Shown here piece by piece: positions 48,801 through 64,000 of a stretch of DNA of 64,000 nucleotides (its first letter is position 1; the number at the start of each line of letters is the position of its first letter). Origin of the DNA: Cliona cf. orientalis (Eukaryota; Porifera; Demospongiae; Clionaida; Clionaidae); contig OZ005690.1 in the NCBI GenBank assembly GCA_963930775.1, forward strand, positions 9,946,411 through 10,010,410, given 5' to 3'. The notes beneath the pieces were generated by a model, which was not told the DNA's origin, did no database searches, and was given only the letters and a program-made list of their open reading frames with translations. Position numbers and translations under genes: made by a program.

Positions 48801-50721
48801 AGTATCAAGAAACGCAAGCCCTGAGTGAATTTAATAGATTTCATTAACCAGCTAGAGCCCCTGCGGTTTCAACATGATATGCATGAGAAAAGAGGGAGGA
48901 GCCTGAAGAGTAGCTGGCTTACATACTATTCTCCCACAGTAGTCCAGGGGTGTGGCGTGTGAGATTAGCCACCAATTTTCTCCTTTTATCCAAACTATAT
49001 TAGTGGATGTAGCAGAAACCAGGCTAAAAGTGCAATCAGAGTAATCTCCTAGCGATAAATTTGCATTGTGCATGTGAGTATAAGCGATCCCTGAGCGGTG
49101 ACTCATGCAGGACCAAGTGTTCATCGCGTGTGCCCAGTGGCCTGCACGAAGGCTATTATGAGTCCAAGCATTGATAGAGAAAGGGGGAAGGGGGTTGGAA
49201 ATGGAAAAAGAGGCCGAGTATATAGCGGGCGGCATGGCCTTTGATGTTCGATCATCCGTGTTTCCACCTACGCATCCTAAATTATAGGAAGTACATGTAT
49301 TAACTTTAATTGTGGTAGAGGATACTAACAGCATGTGAGAGTATGGTCAGAGATTGGATATGGCTAACATAAAACTCAAAATGGAAGTGTTTAATAAGCT
49401 GTTGTCTCACGAAAGAGGAGCCGTTATGAATTGCTCAGTTAGCCTCAGTTTCTGTAAATTAAGGAATAATTCTGAAAAACTGCCACCCACTTAACTAATA
49501 GGGATTTCCACCGTCCAGCAAGCCTGAGGATGTGTAAGGTTCACATGTACACACACTACAAGGTCATGTCAGCCCACCTCCCAGTTGGTAAGGTGCACCA
49601 CCCATGGACCCTTTTTGTGTCACTGCGAAATAATGTTAAAAATGTTTTGATTTGGATAGCTATTAATGGTTGTATGAAAAGGATCTGACCAAATTTAATG
49701 GTAGATAATTATATAATCAGACATTGCTCACATCACATGGCTGATTCACATCAGCTCCGTGGTCCAGGAGATACTGGGCAACTTTCAGGTTCCCCATTGC
49801 ACTTGCACTATAAAGACTAGTCGATGTGCCCTGTAGAGTTAGAATAGTTGAGAGTCACATGATCAAGAATGATGAAGCTATCCACATGCTAGCTTGAGAT
49901 GTGCTGCTACGCTGCATGCTTACATTACATTACAGTGCTGTACCTTATTGACCTGGGCTCCTCTCTCTACCAAAAACTTTACAACGTTGAGATGGTTATT
50001 TGAGCTGGCGAAATACAACGCTGTAGTCCCAGTCTATAAGAGAGACACATAGAGGGTAAGGTAAATCTACCACCCCTCCCACTACATGCACAAATGCACA
50101 CTGAAGTAACATATTGGTCTAAATTTCTCCCTGGCAGATAGCCTGCAGCACTCTCCATGCATCAGTGACCCACACACTGTGATGACCATGCACATAGCTA
50201 GCTACACAAAATGCCCCACCCACCCAACCGGCCGACCACCTTAATTGCTCTAAACTGAGCCCACCATTCTGTGCCTGCATGGCACACTGTATGTGTGTTA
50301 TACTGCATAGCCAAAATTATTGGCAGATCCTGGAATAAAAGTTAGTGGGTGGGCCAAAATTGTAGTTTTTAATAATAATAATGTTATTATTATCGGTGAA
50401 TTTAATTAATTTTGGTTCACCATAATTATAGGATGTACCTATATAAATTATCCCGCATGCATGCTCAAGGGGTAAAGTAACCAATTGTGTCATCGTCATA
50501 CAAAAAATTAATATCTCAATAACTGAGTGACTCGTCTACAAGCACAACAAATAAATCGAACGTGAGGAAAAAAAAAACCAAAAACTGGCTTTCAATTAGT
50601 AGTTAATTATGCTTTAAATTGATGAACACGGCCCATGAGCATCACAAATAGTGCCCTTTTGTTGGCTACCATAGCCACGCCTATCGACAGGCTATGTGCT
50701 TTCTGCTTATGCTCACAACTA

Positions 50722-52242
50722 CAGTGCTACTGAGCAAGAGAGTACATAATTACCAGTGTATGGTTATTGCAAATTTTTCGGGTGAAACTTGCATGTATTC
50801 TGTTCCCACTTGGTACCCAGTTAGGTCAATGGATGGACTATCTACATCTCAGGCGGCAGGCTGAGCTCATCTTTCATAGGGCTTCAGCATGCGAAAATGT
50901 CCGAAAATTATTGATTTTTACGTTAGGCACTCTATCACAACACTCGATTATAGTTAAGAACACTAATTTGAGATGAAGATAGGCACCAATAGGACACATC
51001 TTTGTGCCAAATATGAAGTCTTAACTATAAACAGTCTTGGATATATTTACAAAAATAGTATAAAATAAGGCCAACTTAAGTTAGGCACTCAATCTTGCAT
51101 GAAACTTTTAGTTAAGAGCTGATATTACACTTTGTGTATCCTTATGCATTAACAATCCTAATGCATGCATGAAACTGCGAATGTTTTGCAGGAAACGCCG
51201 AATCCGGAAGCAAACATTTCCGCCAGTTGCTCCAGACGGGTCACGGTCCTCATTGATGACGTTGCCCTGAACGCACGTGCATTAAAATGACGTTTTAATT
51301 GACCACGCCCCCTGGCGATCTGAAACGAGACGATGGCGAGAATGGCGTTGTAAACGTCGAACGTTGAGAAGCTCATCGCTTCTTATCGATCTAAACGAGG
51401 TAAGATACTAGCAATAGTCGGGTCAATAACGTTTTTTCCCTCCAAAGCCTCAAAAGAAGTGTGGTAGGGCGGACACTTTGTGCCTGACTAGACGGCCGCT
51501 CGTATCGGCCTCGTATGTTAATATTGTAGAGAAATAGGCATATACTAGGCATTTTCTACTTACTAAGTCTTGCCGTATGCTCTCCAAATCTTCCAACGGC
51601 CGATTTTTTTATGCACCTATCAATGTCATGCCCCACCTACCCTAGTGCGGGCAAAGGGTCGGGATTTGTAAGGGTTTAGGTGGGGAATAGCTGCCCCAGG
51701 GGTGGGGAATTTACCTTAGTCTGGAAATCAGCACAGAACTACTAAAAATACCCATACTAGGCTATATATAGTGTCACCATGACGTTAGTACTAGACCTCA
51801 AGTAGTAGCCTTGGTTAACACTAATGTGGCTTAAGTGAGTGTTATGTAAACTTGTATGTCTAGCATAGTGCACCTGCACAAAGACCTGCATATTCAGTAG
51901 TAGGTGGGGATTGGTGCGTCTTTTGATTACAGGAGCTTCCCCCAGGGGTGGGATAATTGATAAAAGTAGTGGTCAAATCCCCACCCTATCCCCACATATG
52001 CCCGCACTAGGGTAGGTGGGGCAATACATTGATAGGTGCATTATGATTTACATTGCTATATATTGTGCACGTGATATTACATCGACGTCACGACACGTCA
52101 TGCCTTCTGTTACGGAACGGTCTTCCTTTGGAGCCTTATACACTACTACTGCAGCTAAAATCATTATTTCTGTTGATTACTGGTCAAAATAAGTGCACAT
52201 GCAAAATTATAAAAAAATGTACTCTCTTGCTCAGTAGCACTG
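50722..52242. mobile_element. Tc1/mariner-type non-autonomous element, right-arm specific
   Basis: 1521 bp with perfect TIRs CAGTGCTACTGAGCAAGAGA, flanked by TA (50720-50721, 52243-52244). The left arm has the clean empty site (cacaacTAactggc, complement of about 20523-20535), and the two introns differ in length by 1518 bp. It carries a promoter-like segment with a donor-like 'aacgag|gtaaga' (about 51399) and the nested element at 51611-52045. No transposase ORF. Confidence 0.9.
51611..52045. mobile_element. Nested MITE with about 40-bp inverted repeats
   Basis: 'tgcacctatcaatgtcatgc' with 'cctaccctagtgcgggca' at the left; 'tgcccgcactagggtagg' with 'tacattgataggtgca' at the right. Lies inside 50722-52242. 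TTA-like bases flank both ends; a PIF/Harbinger-type target is possible but uncertain. Confidence 0.75.
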
Positions 52243-52793
52243 TAACTGACTTAGTGTATGTACCGGTAAAAATTAATATTACTGTAAGTATTCGTGTCAT
52301 GCTATACTATTTAGCTGCTAGCTATCTAGCTGCTAGCTGACTGAAATGTGAAGCCTTGTGGGACCAAATCAGAATGTAAGATACGTAGCTAGCTATATTA
52401 AACAAAGTATAGATAGTAGCCATAGTACATATCCTAGGTCAGGGGCATGCGTGTGCACAGAGAGAGTGGTTTTTTTGGAACGTATGCATCTTCAAGGAAG
52501 TGACACTCCTACAACTATGCCTCACATGCATGCTAATTAAGCATTTTCACTATTTACAAATTTTACCACACACAAAAAAGGTTCCACAACTATGATCCAA
52601 TTTGGCTGTTGTAAGGCAGACCACCACAACTGCCAAATTTGATTCCTCACCAAATTCCAAGCTATATACGGTGTAATTATAGTCTTACCTTACTTTGGAA
52701 GTTGACCACAGCACCTCGACGTACGAGTAGTTTGGCCATTTCTAGGTAGCCATAGGCACCAGCATTTATCAGTGCCGTCTCTCCATGCTTGTC

Positions 52794-54782
52794 CTGCATG
52801 AGTTGAGACAATGCAACACAACAGACACACAGAGACTGTGAATGGCCACAACTTAGTCCACTCCATCATGCAGTGAACACAGTCATGGACCACGCTGTAT
52901 TGGAGCTCACTTACATAATTTAATTATGATAATAATATGATACCTGATTATCTAGCCATAATTAGCTAATAAAACTTAATATCAAATGTTAATCTTAATT
53001 GCACTCTCACACACACACAGAGTCTAATTAATATGCATGTAACAATTATTCCATAGCCTGCAAGTGGCCACAAGAGAATCCATATAGGCTGATAATTAAT
53101 TATAAGTGGTGGGAAAAGGCTTGAGCTAGTTTAACTTAGTAGGTGATAAAATTAATGTTCAGCAGTTGTTAATCAAATACAACGTATGATCCTATTTAAT
53201 GTAAAAAAATTTAGCATTTTATGAATTCTCAAGTTTACATAATTATGGACCTTTAAAAGAAAAGTGAGCATTTCTAAACATGGTATTTTGAAAACAAAGT
53301 TACTGTACTGATCTTGAACAGCTAATAAAAATTAATGGCCTCAAGGTGTGATCACCACATTATGCCTTAAGCTTGTATACTTCCATCTGTGACAGACATT
53401 TTGATCCCTGGACACTATGCATTGATGGAAAGTACAGGACTCATAATGGTGACTACCCCTTGGGCCTCATCTTCAGGAATTACGATCTATGCATGATAAT
53501 TGTGTACACACGTACATGTATGTATGTATGATCTATGTGTAGGCCATAAATTAGATATAACATACCTACAAACTGGGGGAGCAGTCTGGGTGAGGGGGGA
53601 GAGTTCCTCTGGCCAATAGGGGAGGGGGGAAAGAATCATAGACTAAGAGCTAAATCCCAGGAATGGAACGGCATGTTATGTAAAAAAAAAAAAGATGAAC
53701 CAATGAGAACCAATTGAACTGTCACGAAACACGGTGACAATATATTCCATTCGGGAGCATATAGCCTCCAGTCATGCATGGACAACCGACAGACGTCACT
53801 CCAACCCCTCTTCTTTTCTTTCAAACACATATACACACACACACACACACACAAAGACACACAGCTCCAGCTAGCCGTGAACCTAACAATCAGTGGCCAG
53901 GCTCTTTCTCGTGAGCAAAAGCAACCCATCAATGAGCTGTTGACAAATTTATCCATCATACAGTGAACTCAGTCATAGCTATGTGGCACTGCACTGCAGC
54001 TCTATGATAATAATATATTATTATTGGTATGGCAGATTAATTTATTATGATTGTCACAAACATGATGGAAATAAGACATGTGTGCATGAGTAAATTATTT
54101 TAATTAATTTTTGGTCCATAATAGCTACTTTTATCAAAATATCACACTAGATCCAAGAAATGTACATGTACCTATCATTCTCAAAGCATGGCCCGCTATT
54201 CTCATGTGTTGTTAATGATATGCACACCTGCATTGTGGGTATATATCCACCATAATATTCCCATAGAGAATGAATGTTGACTACAAACAATAATCTATTA
54301 TTATTGTATCAATTAATGGCTTGTAATACACACCTTCAGAAGGCTAAGATACTGTGAGGTTTTTGGAGGATTTTTGTATGCTACGTATTAATATGTGCAC
54401 CAAAATTTTTAAAATAATGGTGCCCAATATGTTGACGTAATTCATGCATACCTATTATTCTTGAAATTATTCAGGTGTAATTTACCTCCCCCTAGCAGTG
54501 ACAGTGACCCTCTGCTGTAGCTCTATGGTAGATTGATTGCCACAAACAGGACGGAATTAGACTCTCCGTGTGCCAACACCGTACACAATAATTGAGCTCA
54601 GTCGCTTGATCATTATTAATTAACTAACATGAAACAAATGTCATGTACTACAATAAAGAAGGCAGGTCTCAGTCTGTAGAGCCAACATAAAGCTTTATTC
54701 ATGTCTTAAATACTGTAATATGTGGCTGGTTGTTATTTTTTATGACTACTGTGAACATTACTGGCTATTTTTAGATGCTTAC
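52794..54782. other. Right ankyrin intron 3
   Basis: Part matches left intron 3 (54590-53960 region); 53575-53870 is a copy of a repeat also at 43555-43830 ('gagggggg' + 'agagttcctc', 'aaatcccaggaatggaac', 'tcactccaacccctcttctt'). No gene seen. Confidence 0.6.
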
Positions 54783-55169
54783 ATCAGTTGCTAAGTCCAC
54801 TTCAGCACCATGCTGAAGGAAAAGGTCAGCGAGATCACTCCTTCCATGGTAACTGACCATCCAGAGTGGATGCTGGCCGTTCTACAGTGAAATAGTGTTA
54901 TATAATATAATTATTGATATGGCTATTGAGAGCAGACCACAATAATACAATTAGTAATGGTGAGGTTTTGTTTAGTAATCTACCTTATTATGGACTCCCA
55001 GCCTAGCCCCTCGATCTAGCAGGGCAGCAAACCGACTGATAGGCGCTGTTCCCTCCTCACACAACTGAAGTAGCTGCTCCTCTTCCTACAAAATTTATGA
55101 ACACAGCTATGATAGTTATCGTAGTCATGCAGTTATACAGTTGCTAACCTTAGTTAGACCTTGTGCCAT

Positions 55170-57716
55170 GGTCTTGCCACGACAATCAACGATAGACTAG
55201 CTAGCTTATATTCTATTCAGATCTTATCAAGTTTAGGTACCGCAGGACTGACAGAATTGAGAACTGAAAAAGTGACTGGTATTGTGAGACACACCCATCT
55301 AACGTGTGGAGGAGTGTATGTGTATCACCATATAACATGACATCATAATCTATGATTATCATTCTACAAGCGATGAATAATGCTTATTATTATCACCATT
55401 TGCCATATATAGTAAAGCATAGTTACAGCAAGTATGCTAATAAATATCTTAATCTATACAATAGACATTGTCAATTACGTGCATTAGCTACAATAGTTGT
55501 TATGATAAGAACAAGAGAGACAATCTTGTTTATTAAATTATTCTGAGCTAGAGAACATAATAATATTATTAGCTTTCTGACACAGCCTCATTTGATGTTC
55601 TCACGCTGATACGATACATCTGAAACAGCAACAAGAAAATAATAGTAATTAATTTTAATTAACTATTAATAAAAATTTCTTGAATTAAAGGACACTTTAT
55701 CTCATCATCTCCTTTATTCCTTCCACTTCTCTCTCCCTCCCCCTCCTCTGTCCGAAGATCCCTGCCTCTCTCTCCTCATGTTAATTATGACAGGGGCTTC
55801 GCTACCTTTTCTCTTTATTTGGTTCTATAGTTGCAGCAGGCATCCAATGAGAGTGGTTCGAGTGCTGATTACCTAGACACAAAGTTGTCTTCACTTGGGT
55901 CCACCCCAGCTAGCACAGACACATGTACACCATGGAACTTTAAATTGCCACTTAAATGAACAGCATCATACAACAGAGCGAGGCGGTGTAGCTAATTAAT
56001 TTTTGGGGCCACCTTTAAATTAGCCACTATAATACATGATAAAACCAATATATACCACCCCCCTACATGCACACACACACATGCAGTTCTGCATTAGAAA
56101 AAGCATGCAACAATGGGAATTCAAATTATTATGTGTGTAGCTAGCTAATTTTGTGTGCATATTAAGGAAAGTGAGAGAGAGAGAGATCATAATACTTTTT
56201 CAATCAGGACTCTATGCATGGTCCCAGCTTCGTGGAGAAATGTACAAGCTACCCCTGAAAGGAGGATACCCCTATAACCAAAACACTAATAATTACACAC
56301 CTACATCCCAGCTACACAGATGGCTAAAATTTAATAATCTACAATGTCATGATATTATGCAGAACTTGATCCCTGAATTGCAGCAATAATAACATATCGC
56401 TGCACAGGTGTTTCTGGCTAACAGAGGAGAGGGTATTTCACAGCCTTACTCTTGCTTGTACCCTGCTGTAATTGGATTGGTTGGTGCAAGTTAATTAACT
56501 TGTTTATTAACATCTTAATATCCTTGTACGTAGTAGGTATCATTTATTTGTTGGTAGTATCGAGTGTAACGAATACCTGCAGCTGTTCATAGCATCACTG
56601 ATACCTTGTACTTAGCCGCAATTTGATTGGTCGATGCAAGCTAGTTAGCTACTCAGCCTCGTTTATTTATTTACCAGTATCCAATGCTACGCTAATCCCC
56701 CTAGTAGCACACTTGTTTTACCTATCTAACTAACGTGATGTATATGTGATTAAAGCATTTTTAATCTAGATTCCCTTCCCCCACCCCCCACTATCCAGCA
56801 CACTTGCAAATCTAGCTCAACCTCTTCGTTTCCATAAATCTACTTACAATACCATGACATGATTACATGTGAAATCTACTTTAATGAGCCCACGATGACA
56901 TACATGTATAATAATATTATAGCTGACCAATGAAACAGACTATCATAAGTTTCATGCCCTCTTACATAACACTACACACAGCACTCATCTTAAATATTTA
57001 CCTCCAATGAATGCACTAATGATAGCTACTGAGGTCAGGCGTAGGGAAAATATTATGTATAACCCACGGCGGTGATGCAAAAAATTGAACTGGGTGCCTA
57101 CCAAGCATGGCACAAAGACAGCTAACTTCATGGGAATAGCCTGTGTGTATGCCCCTTGATAATGAATGCATGTGCTAAAAATGTGTATTATCTGCACTAG
57201 CTCTTCATCATAGCATTAAATTTAATGGAAACTCTCTGGCCAGTAGTTAATGATGCATGTGGTAAAAGGTCGTCAATAGAATGCGTATCAACACGACCTT
57301 CTTAGCTTAGCACATGCGCGCGCACGCGCACATCTGGAAAACCATGTGACACAACGTGCTACGGTTCAAAAGGTCACTGCATAGACGCTAAACAAGGTTC
57401 ACCGTCCTTGAGGCAATAGGCAACTGCAACAGCTGTTGTAAAGATCGATCCCTGGATTGATCATTAAAACTGTGAGTATCCTAAAAGATTATTATTTTGA
57501 CTCTATACAAGCATCACACTACGAACATAGATAGTAGAGAGGACTATCGATCACAATTAATTTTGATCACTCGTTGGGGAGATCCTGTTTGATTATAGAA
57601 GTGTCCCGTTTCAGGTCGTTGTCCTAGTAGAAGGATCAATGTCTATTAAAATTAATTAGCTTGTACTTCTGCATACCAACTCTCTCCCTCTCTCTCTCTC
57701 TCTAGCATGATTTAAT
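55170..57716. other. Right divergent intergenic region
   Basis: Counterpart of 14881-17597 without the 16754-17320 insertion and with only one unit of the 57-bp repeat. Degraded NRF1-like/E-box segment at 57311-57360. No gene recognised. Confidence 0.6.
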
Positions 57717-62724
<5,008 letters not shown>

Positions 62725-62990
62725 AATCAATTTCAATCTGTACTTAGAGCCTTGAGCAAAGATGATAATTTATTATTGTGAGATTCTAATGTGTATTTAC
62801 GGTATTATTGTGAATATTTGAACTTTTTTTGCAAAAAGTGTAACTTGGAGCTACATTGTATATACATGTATGCCCTGTACACCACTGCGTGTAATAAGCC
62901 ACGCCCCTTAGCTGCTGTGAGCACTTTCTGGAAGTTGGGTTCAAAGTTTGATTCAGGGTATTCGATGACAGGCTAGTGCAACATAAAGGC

Positions 62991-64000
62991 ATGGCTGGAC
63001 AGCGAGATCTTCCTACAGGACGCTTCCCGGCCGGTGAACGTACGCGTGGGGGCAGAACCAGCACAGTTCGTCTGTTCAGGGACGAGGTCTTGGGTGTGGG
63101 TTCCTATGGGAAAGTTTGCAGAGCAGAGCGAGACCACCTCCCTTGTGCTGCCAAGATCATTCACGAGACACTCTTTGATCCGACCGCAACTGTTACAGCA
63201 GTACTGAGGCAAAGGGCTGCACGGAGGAGTCTTGAACATCACCGCGTAGGCCCAGAGACACCTTTTGAGAGATTTAGACAAGAATGTGAAATCTTGAGCA
63301 ACTTGCAGCATCCCAACATCATCCAGTATCTGGGTACGCACTAAGATCCTACCACCGGCCTACCGGTACTTCTAACGGAGCTGATGGAAGAGAGCCTGAC
63401 ACTGACACTATCTGGAAGAGCAGCAAGGAGATGTATATTACCACATGCAAGTCAACATTTGCAACGACATAGTTCTGGCACTGGCATTTCTTCACAACAA
63501 TAACATTATTCATCGTGATCTCTCCAGTAATAATGTGTTACTAAGTGGCCTGCCAGGCAATATCAGAGCTAAAGTGACCGACTTTGGAATGGCAAGGCTA
63601 GTCGTTGGAATGGAAGACGATGCCCATCGTCGCTCTAGATCTTACTCTCTCACTGCATGTCCTGGTGCAACTGTCTAGCTACATGCCTCCTGAAGCAGTT
63701 CAAGATAATCCTGTCTATACCAATAAGATTGACTGCTTCTCGTTTGGAGTTCTAGTCATCCAGATTCTCACTCGATAATTTCCCAATCCAAGTGATCGAC
63801 ATGTACCAGTACAAGCTCGCAATACAGATACACACCACCAATGTATTATTGTGGAGATCGTGCCGGAAATTGATCGGCGAAATAATCACATAAGTCTAAT
63901 CGATCCCAACCACTCTCTCCTACCCATCGCGCTTGCATGTCTGCGAGACCGGTACCAAGAATTTCGGCGTCCCACAGCTCAAGATCTCTGCGAACAAATG
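62991..64000 (+). pseudogene. Kinase-Kelch gene, right copy, broken and cut by window end
   Basis: Starts like the left gene (MAGQRDLPTGRF) and keeps GVGSYGKV, AAK, HRDLSSNN and DFG coding sequence, but has disabling changes relative to it: TAA at 63342-63344 (CAA in the left copy), a 4-bp insertion near 63398-63408 (tgac repeat), a 4-bp 'tagc' duplication creating TAG at 63676-63678, and TAA at 63776-63778 (CAG in the left copy). The Kelch half would lie beyond the window. It starts 267 bp after STARD7. Most likely a dead duplicate. Confidence 0.85.

Larger units (their letters stand above)
41566..49731. other. Right-arm counterpart of ankyrin intron 6, no exons
   Basis: Inverted copies of the repeat families named for 21512-28826 (for example 41600-42160, 47030-47340, 48790-49230) plus the long-TIR element. 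Homopolymers at about 43609-43623 and 48256-48281. No exon matching ankyrin-FYVE exons 7-12. Confidence 0.7.
49732..55169 (-). pseudogene. Ankyrin gene, right copy, exons 1-6 only
   Basis: Exons on the - strand: 55149-55169, 54984-55085, 54783-54881, 52689-52793, 49944-50033, 49732-49830, matching left exons 1-6 in phase and length (exon 3 is two codons shorter). Open throughout: MAQGLTK, EEEQLLQLCEEGTAPISRFA, NGQHPLWMVSYHGRSDLADL, TGTTALYFASSNNHLNVVKF. Substitutions relative to the left copy leave ankyrin consensus residues in place. No exons 7-12 or FYVE domain exist in the remainder of the right arm (41566-49731), and the sequence beyond the arm is an unrelated gene on the other strand. 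It might make a short ankyrin protein by intron read-through or use other downstream exons; otherwise a truncated duplicate. Confidence 0.8.

Noticed and set aside
48852..49334. 160-residue open frame on the - strand
   Set aside because: Lies in the dispersed non-coding repeat family also seen at 22620, 28250 and 42000, where the frame is not kept.

Overview
This is eukaryotic, animal-type DNA: AT-rich, with spliced genes (GT-AG introns, many in phase 0), long CT/GA microsatellites, homopolymer runs and many small inverted-repeat transposons. The gene families (a Pmp-like beta-helix protein fused to a multi-spanning membrane domain, a protein kinase fused to Kelch repeats, one-repeat-per-exon ankyrin genes) fit a demosponge best. 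That assignment is inference; no species marker is visible.

Layout. 1-2737: last exons of a copper type II monooxygenase (DBH/MOXD-like) on the + strand. 3700-8471: Pmp-like/multi-TM surface protein, one intron. From about 9.9 kb or lower (the partner runs off the window at 64,000) to about 28.83 kb, and from about 41.57 kb to 64.0 kb, lie two inverted copies of one block, separated by a spacer of about 12.7 kb. Read outward from the spacer, each arm holds an ankyrin gene, then a divergently transcribed STARD7 gene, then a kinase-Kelch gene on the STARD7 strand. The arms differ by substitutions, microsatellite lengths and several transposon insertions with recognisable empty sites in the other arm.

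The arms have decayed in complementary ways. The left kinase-Kelch gene is intact, but the left STARD7 has lost two START-domain exons. The right STARD7 is complete (8 exons, 797 codons plus stop), but the right kinase copy has stops and frameshifts. The left ankyrin gene continues into the spacer and ends in a FYVE zinc finger (12 exons, 401 residues). The right ankyrin copy stops after exon 6 because the arm ends there against a transposase-like gene. The block therefore still carries one good version of each of the three genes, split between the arms. Either this is a real inverted duplication, or two haplotypes were joined head to head in assembly; sequence alone cannot settle it.

The spacer (28.83-41.57 kb) holds the ankyrin-FYVE 3' half, a Penelope-like GIY-YIG remnant, several inverted-repeat elements (one with an unusual array of exactly 19-bp-spaced AT-rich motifs at 38.1-38.8 kb), and a multi-exon, frameshifted, DDE-transposase-like gene cut off at the right arm boundary. 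The long introns and intergenic stretches are mostly dispersed non-coding repeats.
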